Positions 52,971-61,685 of a stretch of 64,000 nucleotides of DNA are shown piece after piece. This DNA comes from Alphaproteobacteria bacterium. Lineage in GTDB: Bacteria; Pseudomonadota; Alphaproteobacteria; JANQMY01. The position numbers and the translations under genes were made by a program. Below the pieces are notes generated by a model. The model had not been told where the DNA came from. It saw only the letters and a program-made list of their open reading frames with translations, and ran no database searches. The stretch covers positions 1 to 64,000 of the forward strand of contig JANQPL010000007.1 of NCBI GenBank assembly GCA_028289425.1, given 5' to 3'. Position 1 is the stretch's first letter, and the number at the start of each line of letters is the position of its first letter.

Positions 52971-53316
52971 ACGGGTCGACGCCGCCGCAAATGTTGCCGC
53001 GTCCGGGCGTTTGCTCGGACGGCGATAGGGGCGTGCCGTAATGCCTGAAAAAACGGCGGAGAAGTCGGCATCTTACCCCTCCCTCATCAGATAGTTTTCT
53101 TGGGCGCGGGGCCTTCATATCCTTGATGCGAACATGTCGCGGCCTGTCTTTTCGATCGGGCGGCACGGCTTCGTCTGGTTAGGTTTAACCAGTAACACTT
53201 GCGTTATACGCAGGACATGCGAGGGCTCCGAGTGGTCGAGAAAATGAGGGCGCGCCATAACCAATAAAACCAGTTGAGCCGAGCGGTTCACAACAATCCA
53301 ATTGGGGAGGATTCGG
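52971..53316. promoter_or_regulatory. intergenic region upstream of the TonB receptor
   Basis: About 345 bases. TGCGTTATACGCA (53200-53212) is a 5-3-5 palindrome 105 bases before the receptor start and may be the site for the LuxR-type or another regulator. GTTTAACC near 53183 and TTATAC near 53203 resemble promoter boxes. GGGGAGG just before 53317 is the ribosome-binding site. No other gene is seen. Confidence 0.4.
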
Positions 53317-55635
53317 ATGAAATTGCATCGTCTTTTGGGGGGCGCCGCCGCTGCGGCACTCATTCTGTCTACGGACATACTGATGTCGGTCCCTGCGGTC
53401 GCGCAAATCGACGAGATCATCGTCACGGCGCGGAAACGCGAGGAGTCACTTCAATCGGTTCCGCTATCGGTCACAGCTTTTTCGACGGAACAAATCTCGC
53501 AGATTAATCCACGGTCAATTCAGGATCTGGACGGGTTTTCGCCGAACGTGTTTATTGGACAGCAAACCGCCGTGCCTGGCGGTGGCGCCATTTACATTCG
53601 AAGCGAAGGCTATTCGGACGTTGAGAAAACTCAGAACCCGTCCGTCGGTTTGATTTTGGATGATGTCTTCTTGGGCACGAACACCGGACAGCTTGTTGAC
53701 GCCTTCGACCTGCAATCTCTGGAAATCAATCGCGGTCCGCAGGGTGTTCTGTTCGGTAAGAACACCACTGGCGGTGTCTTGCGGGCGGAACGGTCGCGGC
53801 CGACCGGTGAATTGGGTGTGCGCGCCTCGTTCGGTTATGGCAGCGACGAACAGCATCGCTTCCGCATTGTGGGCAATGCGCCGATCATCAAGGATATTTT
53901 GGCGCTGAAACTGGGCGGTACGATCAACAGCCGCGAAGGCTATACGACCAATGTGTTTACGGGCACTGATGAAGGTTTCGTCGATTACAAAGCGGCGACG
54001 GCCGAACTGTTGCTCACGCCGGGTGTCGAAGGCCTTGAGATTCTATTCGGCTTCGATTGGATTGAAGACCGCAGCGGCCTTCTGCCTGTGGAAATCATCA
54101 GCGACGGGGATGACCCCTTCGAAAGCCACGCCGATTTCGGCAATGACTCCCAATATGACCTGAAGCTTTATCGGGCCAAAATTGAGTATGAATCGCCCAA
54201 GTTTGGCACATTCACATCGGTGACGGCCGTTCTTGATACGTCCGACCGCGCGTTCCAAGACTTTGACGCAACGAACTGGGCGGATCCGACCGCACCGCAG
54301 AATGGCGTGTTCGGGGCCGCAGCCCTTGGCGGCTTGATCGGTTTCCAGCTGCACACGGATCGTTTGCAGGAATACGACCAAATCACTCAGGAATTCCGCT
54401 GGAACCGCAAGTTCTTCGACGACCGGGTCGACCTGCTCTTGGGCGGCTATTACTACAAGCACGAAGTAACGCTCACCCAGCTTTCCGACTCCTTTAACGA
54501 CGGCCTGGGATGCGGCCTCGTTGGCTTTGTTCCGACCGCTTGTTTTGCCTTGACGGGCGGCTTGGGCACGGCGGCAGGGTTTGATGTGTTCCAGAACAGT
54601 GGCGAAGAGAACCGGGCGTTTTCCGGCTTTGCAAGTATCTTCGTCGACATTACCGACAAGCTCACCATCAGCGCCGGTCTGCGCCACATTCACGAAGAAA
54701 AGGACCAGTTTACGGGCTTCGATAATCTGTTGACGCCGGGTTTCGATACCCCGGTGCCGGATTCGTCCGATAGCTGGAACTACACGACGCCGAAGGTCGG
54801 ACTGGATTATCAGGTGACGGAAGATCTGCTGTTCTACATGTTCTACGCCCAAGGCTTCCGCTCCGGAGGTATCTCCATTCGTGGCGTGCCGGATCCGATT
54901 GCAGGCATCGGGCCGGATGAACTCACCTACGATCCGGAAATCGTCAAAACCTTCGAATTCGGCATTAAGAGCCAGTGGTTTAACGACCGTCTGCGGGTCA
55001 ACATGTCGGGCTTCTTCTCGAACCGGGAAGACAGCCAGTCCAATATCGTGACGTTCCGTCCTCCGGGCTCCTTCCCGGCGACGAACACTGTGATCCTGAA
55101 TGCGCAAGAGGTTGGGGTTCACGGCTTCGAATTGGAGATGCTCGCCAATCCATTGGAAGGCCTCAATCTGGGCTTGACCTATGGCTACATCCACGGATCG
55201 GCTCAGGAATCTCTGCTGCCGCTGGCTTTAGTAGGACCCGGGTGTCCGAAGCCGGATCCGGTCGCAGGGCTTTGCGATGGTTCTGGTGCCGGCCTGACCA
55301 GGTCGCCTGAAAACCAGATCGGTGCGAATGTAAGCTACACGCGCCCGCTGGGAATTGGCGAGATTAACGTGAATGCCAACTACATCTACCGTTCCGATTT
55401 TGAGTTTATCGGCGGATTCACGACCACCTTCGTGTCCAACCGGGAATCCGAATACCACGTGGTGAACGGTGGCATCGCCTATAACTTCGAACTCAATGGG
55501 ATTGGCCTTGGCGCATCGTTTACCGGCAAGAACATCCTTGACGAACGGTACAGAGCAGCAGCGTTGCCCCAGATCGACTTCCAAAGCTGGGAAGCGCCGC
55601 GTACATGGCTGTTTGAAGTGCAAATGGCCTACTAA
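53317..55635 (+). CDS. TonB-dependent outer-membrane receptor
   Basis: A 772-residue outer-membrane transporter with a signal peptide (LLGGAAAAALILSTDILMSVPAVA). A TonB-box-like start reads DEIIVTARKREESLQSVPLSVTAFS. The plug domain (about 40-160, with RGPQGVLFGKNTTGGVL) and a 22-strand barrel follow, ending in ERYRAAALPQIDFQSWEAPRTWLFEVQMAY with a C-terminal aromatic residue. It would import a large or hydrophobic substrate using TonB energy. GGGGAGG at the correct distance fixes the start at 53317. It lies between two carotenoid oxygenase genes, so apocarotenoid, carotenoid or lignin-derived stilbene uptake is a reasonable guess. A strong terminator follows. Confidence 0.94.
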   Translation: MKLHRLLGGAAAAALILSTDILMSVPAVAQIDEIIVTARKREESLQSVPLSVTAFSTEQISQINPRSIQDLDGFSPNVFIGQQTAVPGGGAIYIRSEGYSDVEKTQNPSVGLILDDVFLGTNTGQLVDAFDLQSLEINRGPQGVLFGKNTTGGVLRAERSRPTGELGVRASFGYGSDEQHRFRIVGNAPIIKDILALKLGGTINSREGYTTNVFTGTDEGFVDYKAATAELLLTPGVEGLEILFGFDWIEDRSGLLPVEIISDGDDPFESHADFGNDSQYDLKLYRAKIEYESPKFGTFTSVTAVLDTSDRAFQDFDATNWADPTAPQNGVFGAAALGGLIGFQLHTDRLQEYDQITQEFRWNRKFFDDRVDLLLGGYYYKHEVTLTQLSDSFNDGLGCGLVGFVPTACFALTGGLGTAAGFDVFQNSGEENRAFSGFASIFVDITDKLTISAGLRHIHEEKDQFTGFDNLLTPGFDTPVPDSSDSWNYTTPKVGLDYQVTEDLLFYMFYAQGFRSGGISIRGVPDPIAGIGPDELTYDPEIVKTFEFGIKSQWFNDRLRVNMSGFFSNREDSQSNIVTFRPPGSFPATNTVILNAQEVGVHGFELEMLANPLEGLNLGLTYGYIHGSAQESLLPLALVGPGCPKPDPVAGLCDGSGAGLTRSPENQIGANVSYTRPLGIGEINVNANYIYRSDFEFIGGFTTTFVSNRESEYHVVNGGIAYNFELNGIGLGASFTGKNILDERYRAAALPQIDFQSWEAPRTWLFEVQMAY

Positions 55636-55677
55636 TTAAGGGGGAGATGTCAGCACAATTTTGATGGTGACATCGCA

Positions 55678-55722
55678 GGGGTGCGGTTTGGTGTCGTTGG
55701 CAAAACCGCACCCCTTATTTTT
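55678..55722 (+). terminator. intrinsic terminator after the TonB receptor
   Basis: Perfect 12-bp stem GGGGTGCGGTTT (55678-55689) with AAACCGCACCCC (55703-55714), a 13-base loop, then TTATTTTT. It ends the receptor transcript 43 bases after its stop codon and separates it from the second carotenoid oxygenase gene. Confidence 0.92.
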
Positions 55723-55822
55723 GACCATCGTGCGGTTGCCAGCGCAGCATCGATCTGGCGCCGTACCCTGAAGAAGCAGCGTGCACCAAAATCACAATTG
55801 ACCGATTAAAGGACCAGCCCTC

Positions 55823-57238
55823 ATGACCAAACCTTTCCCAGACGATCCATTTCTTACCGGCTTCATGGCGCCATCGGGCATCGAAAGCGATGCGCCGGAT
55901 TTAATTGTTGAGGGCGAGTTGCCGTCCGACCTGGTGGGCAGCTATTACCGTAACGGGCCCGACCCGCTACACCCGCCCCGGGAAGGCGACACGTATCACT
56001 GGTTCGACGGCGACGGCATGATCCAATGCTTCCACATCGAAAACGGACGCGTGTCGTGGCGTAACCGGTGGGTTCGATCGGAAAAGCTGGTGGCTGAAAT
56101 GGAAGCCGGCGAACGCCTGTTCGGCGTATTCGGCAATCCCATGTTTAACGATCCGCGGGCGAACGAGCTGAAATACAATACGGCGAATACCAACATCGTG
56201 CAGCACGGCGGCAAAATGCTGGCGCTCATGGAAGGGGCGTTGCCCACCGAGATCAAGCACAGAACCCTCGAGACGGTGGGCGAACTTGACTATGACGGTC
56301 AAATCGACGGCCCGGTGACGGCGCATCCCAAATTCGATGTGCATACGGGCGAGATGGTCTTCTTCGGCTATTCGGCGAAGGGGCCGGGGTCGAACGCCAT
56401 TCGCTACAATGTGGCGGACAAGACCGGTAAGCTGATCAAGAACGAATTCATCGAAGCGCCCTATTCGGCCATGGTGCACGATTTCTTCGTGACCGAAAGC
56501 CATGTGATCTTCCCGATCTTTCCGCTGACCACGGATCTGGAACGGGCGTTCAAAGGCGAGCCCATGCTGGCGTGGGAGCCGGACAAAGGGACCCATTTCG
56601 GTGTGATGCCACGCGACGGCACAGCCGCCGACGTGCGCTGGTTCACTTGCGAACACAAATTCATGTTCCACATGATGAATGCATGGACCGACGGCACCAT
56701 GCTGCATGCGGATGTGACGGGATCGAACGCCACGCAGTTTGCGCCAAAGCTGGATGGCAAGATGGCGGACCCAAGCGAAGGCACGGTCCCCACATTCCGG
56801 CGCTGGTCGGTGGATTTGTCGGACAATACAAATTCCATCAAGGAAGAACTCTTGGACGACATGCCGTGCGAATTCCCGCGCACCAATGATGACTACAGCA
56901 CGCGCGCCTACCGTCATGGCTATGCGGTGGGCACCCACGGCAAGGAGTTCGCGGCATTCGATACGCTGATCCACTACGACACGCAGACCGGCAAGCGGAA
57001 AACCTACAGCCTCGGTGACGGCAAGATGGTGGGCGAGCCGGTGTTTGCCGCACGTCAAGGGGCCACGGCAGAGGACGACGGCTACATCATCATGCTGTCC
57101 TATGATCAGCCGACGGATAAAAGCGGCCTGATGATTTTCGATGCTAAGGAAATCGATCGGGGGCCGCTGGCAACCGCCAAACTGCCTTTGCGAATACCGG
57201 CGGGTTTCCACGGCAACTGGATTCCCAAAGCGGCTTAG
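55823..57238 (+). CDS. carotenoid oxygenase (RPE65/lignostilbene dioxygenase family), copy 2
   Basis: A 471-residue iron dioxygenase related to the 50435 gene. The iron His residues lie in TAHPKFDV, MVHDFFVT, FMFHMMNAWTDGT and the C-terminal AGFHGNW. LPSDLVGSYYRNGPDPLHPPREGDTYHWFDGDGM near the start is the family signature. AAAGGA nine bases before the ATG supports the start. It has its own transcription unit, being separated from the receptor by a strong terminator, and is convergent with the ASCH gene. Substrate unknown; differences from copy 1 in the propeller loops suggest a different polyene or stilbene. Confidence 0.93.
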   Translation: MTKPFPDDPFLTGFMAPSGIESDAPDLIVEGELPSDLVGSYYRNGPDPLHPPREGDTYHWFDGDGMIQCFHIENGRVSWRNRWVRSEKLVAEMEAGERLFGVFGNPMFNDPRANELKYNTANTNIVQHGGKMLALMEGALPTEIKHRTLETVGELDYDGQIDGPVTAHPKFDVHTGEMVFFGYSAKGPGSNAIRYNVADKTGKLIKNEFIEAPYSAMVHDFFVTESHVIFPIFPLTTDLERAFKGEPMLAWEPDKGTHFGVMPRDGTAADVRWFTCEHKFMFHMMNAWTDGTMLHADVTGSNATQFAPKLDGKMADPSEGTVPTFRRWSVDLSDNTNSIKEELLDDMPCEFPRTNDDYSTRAYRHGYAVGTHGKEFAAFDTLIHYDTQTGKRKTYSLGDGKMVGEPVFAARQGATAEDDGYIIMLSYDQPTDKSGLMIFDAKEIDRGPLATAKLPLRIPAGFHGNWIPKAA

Positions 57239-57251
57239 GACTGGGAAAGCG

Positions 57252-57701
57252 TTATTGACGATTGGGCCGGTCGGGAGAGATCTCGTCCGGCCCAAAATCT
57301 TCCACGAGCCTGAACCGCTCGCAAACCAGCATCATCTCCGGATCAAAGCCCCCATTTCGTTCGAAGTAGGCGCGGTGATCATTGCGCCAGCCTTGATGGG
57401 TGTCGTTCTCTCCCTCGGCAAGGGCGAAATCTACCGGTACGTCGCAGAAGCGCATGAGGTGAACCGCGGTGGTTTCGATCACCAGGGCGGGGGTGCCGTC
57501 CCAATTGAGGGCGATGTCTCGGCGGCCGACTTCAGGCAGGGGTTCGCCCTCGGCCTCATAAGCCCGCGCCGCCTCGCACGTGGCCGTCTTTTTTCCGGAC
57601 CGCACCAGTGCCAACAGCTCGGCACACAATGTTTCGCTGTCGCCGAAGACAAATGTGGTCGCGCCAGGATAGCGGTGTTTGAGGTCGTCAACCGTTGCCA
57701 T
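57252..57701 (-). CDS. ASCH domain-containing protein
   Basis: A 149-residue protein with the PUA-like ASCH fold: FVFGDSETLCAELLALVRSGKKTATCEAARAYEAEGEPLPEVGRRDIALNWDGTPALVIETTAV. ASCH proteins are thought to bind RNA or modified nucleosides, and some hydrolyse acetylcytidine. It lies three bases after the stop of the AhpC/TSA-like gene on the same strand, so it is the last gene of a five-gene minus-strand run that begins with the TIR genes. Confidence 0.88.
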   Translation of the reverse strand: MATVDDLKHRYPGATTFVFGDSETLCAELLALVRSGKKTATCEAARAYEAEGEPLPEVGRRDIALNWDGTPALVIETTAVHLMRFCDVPVDFALAEGENDTHQGWRNDHRAYFERNGGFDPEMMLVCERFRLVEDFGPDEISPDRPNRQ

Positions 57702-57704
57702 GTG

Positions 57705-58832
57705 TCACGCGCTGTCGGGTTCCCCTTCGGGCACGTTCTGGAATTCACGGTTTACTTCAGCGATGCCCGGCCAAACGAACGCCGCCCAGGCGGCGAGCGC
57801 TAGCCCCACCCACAGTGTCGGCAGAAACGCAAACGCCGCGATCCACAGGGCAACAAAACCGATCAGACGCGGGAACATGTTTATGGGTTTGGCGCTGGGT
57901 GCGTCGTCGTCACGCCCCAGCGGAAACGTCTTGGGTCGGATGAACCAGCCATGGGCCAAAAGCAATGAAACGAAGAGCGGCCAGGGCGGCGGATTGGTAT
58001 CCATTTCCGCTGTGTGGTCCAGCGGCGCATCCTCCATCGGTCCGTCAAGGCGCGACTTGACCTGCGACCAGACATATTCCGGGGTCGGACGCTCGACGGC
58101 GCCTCCCACATTTTGGCGGGTGGGCCGGCAGCGCCAGCGGTAAAGCACACGGCTGTCTTTGGCCAGCGCCAAGACGCCCGGCTGAAAATACCCTTTGGGG
58201 TGGGCGAGCCAAGTTCGCTGATTGAGCACCCGTGTCGCTGTGTTCACGAACAGGTCAGTCCAGCCGCGTTTGCGGCAGGTGTCGAGAATCTCGTGGTGAG
58301 GATCACCTGTTGAGGTGAAACCGAAGTCCCAGCTTTCCTGCGCTTCCGTCGCCAAGCTTTGGGTTTCGCTGGTGATGGCGAAAATCTCGCCTCCGGCCGC
58401 GCGGATTTCTTCCACGACACCGGCTTTCGTGTAGCCCCGCAACTCGGAGCGGCAGGGCGGTCACCAGAAGCCCCGGTAAAACACAAGCACAATGAACTTG
58501 TGCTTCGCAAGTTGCTCGTCAATCCAAGGGGTGCGAACACCTTCCGGCGGGTCCAGGTGGTGGGGGATGAGCGCTTCTTCGGCCGCAACGCCGGCAATTT
58601 GAAACCCGTCCCCATGCTTCTGGATGCGCACTTGTTCGCGGGAACACATGTCGTTTTCGCACAGAACCAAACCCAGCTCTGTCGCCTCGCCGTCCTCCGG
58701 TTGCCAATTGGGGTCGGGATCCACAAGGCCTGTCAGCTTGTAAGAGGCGTTGCGCTCTTTGTTGACCCAGGCTAAGGCGGCATCCGCCGCGGGCTGCAGC
58801 TCTTTGGGAATGTCTTCAATAACAGTCGGCAT
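57705..58832 (-). CDS. AhpC/TSA-like redoxin with in-frame TGA (candidate selenoprotein, UxxC)
   Basis: Read through, a 375-residue thioredoxin-fold redoxin. Two open parts (58464-58832 and 57705-58460) lie in the same frame, separated only by TGA at 58461-58463. The text around it is FYRGFW, the stop, then PPCRSELRGY. The AhpC/TSA_2 consensus is FYRGxWCPxCxxEL, so the TGA replaces the first catalytic Cys, giving a UxxC motif if read as selenocysteine. Just downstream a hairpin (GCCCUGC with GCGGGGC, 58458-58434) with a G-containing loop fits a bacterial SECIS. The rest is intact: PGVLALAKDSRVLYRWRCRPTR and two C-terminal membrane helices. GGAG precedes the ATG at 58832. A nonsense mutation of a Cys codon is the alternative. 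Confidence 0.8.
58434..58458 (-). promoter_or_regulatory. candidate SECIS stem-loop after the TGA
   Basis: Minus-strand RNA just after the UGA codon: GCCCUGC (58458-58452) pairs with GCGGGGC (58440-58434), giving 7 bp with one U-G wobble and an 11-base loop holding CGAG. The loop lies about 10-20 bases beyond the UGA, close to the distance needed for SelB recruitment. Alternative pairing CCGC/GCGG is also possible. Structure by eye only. Confidence 0.45.
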
Positions 58833-58898
58833 GAGGCGTCTCCACTTTGCGCGAGACTACAACGTCAGGACATGGCAGAGCAAACCATGAGCGCACTT

Positions 58899-59750
58899 TT
58901 ATCCCCGACGCCAGCGCCAAAGTCTGCGGACGATCGCGAAAATCACATGTAAGGCAACCGTTATGAGAAACGCCAAGAGGGTGATGTTTATCGGGATTCG
59001 GTCGACTCTTATACTCGCGGCTTCCTCTGCCGTTAGGCCCAAGTTCAAGAAATAGTATTCAATTCCGAAATACGCGCATGCTGCATACAATGCGGAAACG
59101 ACCAAGTATGCCGGCAGTGCACTGATCAATGACCGATTGCCCTGCACAAAGCGCGTGACCATGCGCCAGATAAACACGGGAAAGCCCGCGGCTAAGGTGG
59201 CCTGCATCAAAGACGAAACGACAAACATCGGTTCCTCAACGGGGATGTCCAGCGCAAGCACGAAAACGAGGCCAGCGATCCCCAGCACCCAGAGCAAATC
59301 CCGCCATCCAAAAAGTAGAAATCCGCGAGAAACGGGGGCCGGCGCGTCGGCTATGGGTTTGGACGTCAATTTGTCGATCTGTTCCTGGATACGGGACGCG
59401 AGCTCGCTCACTTTGCTGAGCGGGTCGGGGTACAGGTTTACCCATTCACGATCCGTCAGCTCGTACAGAAGGTGGCCTTCCGGCTCCGCGTCTTCGATCC
59501 GAACAGGCAAGACCGGCTTGTTTAGGGAGTCGGCTAAGGCCAATTCCTTTCGCAACTCAGGCGAACGGTTGGCGGCGTCCGAGAACAAGACCACCAACAG
59601 AAACGATTCCTCAAGAGCCTTTGCAGTCTGACCGGTTTCGCCTTCTTCCCGAAAGAATACGGCAAAACCTTGCTGGCTCAACGCAGCCGACAATTGCCGG
59701 CCCAGCTCACGATCTTCCAGGGCGCAGGTGAGGTACAGGTCGTACCGCAT
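58899..59750 (-). CDS. TIR domain transmembrane protein (third of three)
   Basis: A 283-residue protein with an N-terminal TIR domain (about 1-130: DLYLTCALEDRELGRQLSAALSQQGFAVFF and LLVVLFSDAANRSPELRKELALA). The Glu after the Ser/Asn motif sits where TIR NADases keep their catalytic Glu. The C-terminal half has four transmembrane helices (WVLGIAGLVFVLALDI, ATLAAGFPVFIWRMV, ALPAYLVVSALYAACAYFG, and LLAFLITVALHVIFAIV). It is the last of three paralogs with identical layout, three bases after the second. TIR-membrane proteins occur in antiphage defence and signalling. Confidence 0.87.
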   Translation of the reverse strand: MRYDLYLTCALEDRELGRQLSAALSQQGFAVFFREEGETGQTAKALEESFLLVVLFSDAANRSPELRKELALADSLNKPVLPVRIEDAEPEGHLLYELTDREWVNLYPDPLSKVSELASRIQEQIDKLTSKPIADAPAPVSRGFLLFGWRDLLWVLGIAGLVFVLALDIPVEEPMFVVSSLMQATLAAGFPVFIWRMVTRFVQGNRSLISALPAYLVVSALYAACAYFGIEYYFLNLGLTAEEAASIRVDRIPINITLLAFLITVALHVIFAIVRRLWRWRRG

Positions 59751-59753
59751 CGT

Positions 59754-60641
59754 CTACGCTCTTGCCCGGCGACGTATGGCTTGGGCTGCCAGTAATCCGC
59801 GAAGAAAGATGTGCAGGAGGAAGGAGAGGCCAAGCGTGGCAGTGAATAATGCGCGCGTTATAATCTGCCGGTGTTCTTCCGCTGTGAGGTTCTCCAGTGA
59901 CGTTGTTGGGTACGAACCATAAGTCACAAAATGAAGTGCAGAAACCGCCACACCCAATAGCAGGTAAGTGGGCAGGGCACTCAAATAACTACGATTCGCT
60001 TTCGCAAACCGATAGATGATGCGCACAAGAATGACCGGATAGGCGCGAAAGATAACGTGTCCGAAGATTGGCGTCAGAGCTGTGACAAGGGGACCTTCCG
60101 GTAGCCTGAATGACAAAATGAAGAAGAAGAGCGTTACGCCGATAAGCCAATCGGCGTCGCCCCGATTAAAGGGAAACAACCCCAACTTAGGTTGGAATCC
60201 CGTGCGCGATACGGCGACCGGAGTGTCATCAGCGGTCTGCGCGGCTTCGTTGAGCGCATTCAAAAGTGTTGCCGCAAACGTGTCCATCTGGCCGATGGGG
60301 TCGGCGGCCAAGTCGATCCAATCTCGATCGGTCAGCGCCAACAGCAATGGCCCGCGGGGTTGGCTGCTATCGATTTTGACGGGAATGATTGGAATATCGA
60401 GGCGTTTCGCAACGGCGATTTCTTTGCGTACCTGACGGGACGCGTTGGCCGCCTTGGAAAACAAAATGACGAGACAACGGGACTGCTCGAGATTCTTAAC
60501 GATCGTATCGCGCCAATCGGCGCCGCCTTCGATTTGGGTGTCGTGCCAAACACTGAGGCCCTGATCGGCAAATGATGCAGCAGCGAAGTTGGCGGTTTGT
60601 CGATCCTTGCGCGCATAGCTGATGAACACGTCGTAGGCCAT
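59754..60641 (-). CDS. TIR domain transmembrane protein (second of three)
   Basis: A 295-residue TIR protein: DVFISYARKDRQTANFAAASFADQGLSVWHDTQIEGGADWRDTIVKNLEQSRCLVILFSKAANASRQVRKEIAVAKRLDIPIIPVKID is a textbook bacterial TIR with BB-loop and the conserved Glu. The motif ALTDRDWIDLAADP is shared with its neighbours. Four transmembrane helices fill residues about 165-285. Three-base gaps separate it from both flanking TIR genes, implying one message. Of the three, this copy is closest to the canonical TIR sequence. Confidence 0.9.
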   Translation of the reverse strand: MAYDVFISYARKDRQTANFAAASFADQGLSVWHDTQIEGGADWRDTIVKNLEQSRCLVILFSKAANASRQVRKEIAVAKRLDIPIIPVKIDSSQPRGPLLLALTDRDWIDLAADPIGQMDTFAATLLNALNEAAQTADDTPVAVSRTGFQPKLGLFPFNRGDADWLIGVTLFFFILSFRLPEGPLVTALTPIFGHVIFRAYPVILVRIIYRFAKANRSYLSALPTYLLLGVAVSALHFVTYGSYPTTSLENLTAEEHRQIITRALFTATLGLSFLLHIFLRGLLAAQAIRRRARA

Positions 60642-60644
60642 GTG

Positions 60645-61544
60645 CTACCTCGCCGGCAAAAGGCGCTGGCGGAAAGCAAATGCAATGAAATAGCCGCGCA
60701 TGAGAATGTGCGAAATCGTGCCGATCGCAAAATTCAAGACGATAGCCCCACGAGCAATGTTGAGTAGGGTTCGAAGGTGGTCGCGCCCCACCTCTGTTGG
60801 ACCTAGGAACGGGTCGTAGGCGATGTAAGCCGAAATGCCGCTCAAGATGGACAGAAGACCATAAACGGGAATTGCCCGGCCGAGCTTCTGGTTGGCTGTC
60901 ACAAACCGGAAAGCAAATCGAATGATCAGGACGGGGATGCCCACAAGAGCTAGACTCAACGAAAGGTTCTCAGCCAAGAAGTCTAAGAAGTTCCATTGTT
61001 CCACCGACAACATCAGCGTGAAGATGCCGGTAAACGCTGCCACCCAAACCAAGTCGGATGCACGAAGTGGAAAGAAAGGCAATTTCACCGGCGGACCGAG
61101 CTCTTCGGCCAACTGTTTGGCTTCGTCGCTGTCTTTGCCGGATTGCTCCGCTGTGCGAACGACGCCCAGCAAGTCCGACAGCGTGTTCACAAGGTCGTCC
61201 ATTTTCGAAGCGGGATTTGGATGCAGCGGTACCCAGTTGCGCGTACCCAGCTCATAGAGCATTTCTCCGCGCGGGCGCACATTTTCAATCAGGATCGGAA
61301 TAACCGGAATACCTTCGCGGTCCGCCAGCGCAACCTCTTGAAGCAACTGATCGGAGTCATTGCTCGATCTGGAAAACAAAATGACCAGCAGCCGGGAGGT
61401 GGAAAGAGCGGTCGCGGCCGTACGGGAGGTTTGCGCCAACCCCTCGTACCAAACCGTCAACCCTTGCGCTCGAAGCGCGTCAGCGCATTGTTCGGCAAGC
61501 GCCTGTTGGCGCCGGCCATAGCTTAGATAGATGTCATACGCCAT
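60645..61544 (-). CDS. TIR domain transmembrane protein (first of three)
   Basis: A 299-residue TIR protein: DIYLSYGRRQQALAEQCADALRAQGLTVWYEGLAQTSRTAATALSTSRLLVILFSRSSNDSDQLLQEVALADREGIPVIPILI. The conserved Glu (QEVALA) and the LGTRNWVPLHPNP motif match the other two copies. Four transmembrane helices follow (about 170-290). AAGG eight bases before the ATG at 61544 decides the start over a longer frame. It opens the run TIR, TIR, TIR, redoxin, ASCH. A partner NAD-binding or sensor gene, such as a SAVED, Thoeris ThsA or SIR2 effector, is not present. Confidence 0.88.
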   Translation of the reverse strand: MAYDIYLSYGRRQQALAEQCADALRAQGLTVWYEGLAQTSRTAATALSTSRLLVILFSRSSNDSDQLLQEVALADREGIPVIPILIENVRPRGEMLYELGTRNWVPLHPNPASKMDDLVNTLSDLLGVVRTAEQSGKDSDEAKQLAEELGPPVKLPFFPLRASDLVWVAAFTGIFTLMLSVEQWNFLDFLAENLSLSLALVGIPVLIIRFAFRFVTANQKLGRAIPVYGLLSILSGISAYIAYDPFLGPTEVGRDHLRTLLNIARGAIVLNFAIGTISHILMRGYFIAFAFRQRLLPAR

Positions 61545-61685
61545 TGCCCCACCTTGCCGCTCTCTCTTGCGAGCCTCCCCGGCGGCCAACACAAAACATT
61601 GTGCAACCTATCCTATTGTGATCGCGGCAAAAGTCGAGGTTTCGGTGTTCAAGCGGTTGCAGTGAGCGGCGGGTCTCGGGCCCGT

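Noticed and set aside
51761-53316. luxI-type autoinducer synthase near the LuxR gene
   Set aside because: No frame with synthase motifs is present on either strand in the flanking regions.
55967-57295. Long minus-strand frame opposite the second carotenoid oxygenase
   Set aside because: No family signature; the plus-strand frame has all four iron His residues and a ribosome-binding site.
58461-58463. TGA as the true end of a short redoxin-like gene followed by a separate gene
   Set aside because: The upstream part ends exactly before the catalytic Cys position and the downstream part has no start with ribosome site and begins in mid-domain, so two separate genes are unlikely; Sec or a nonsense mutation remain.
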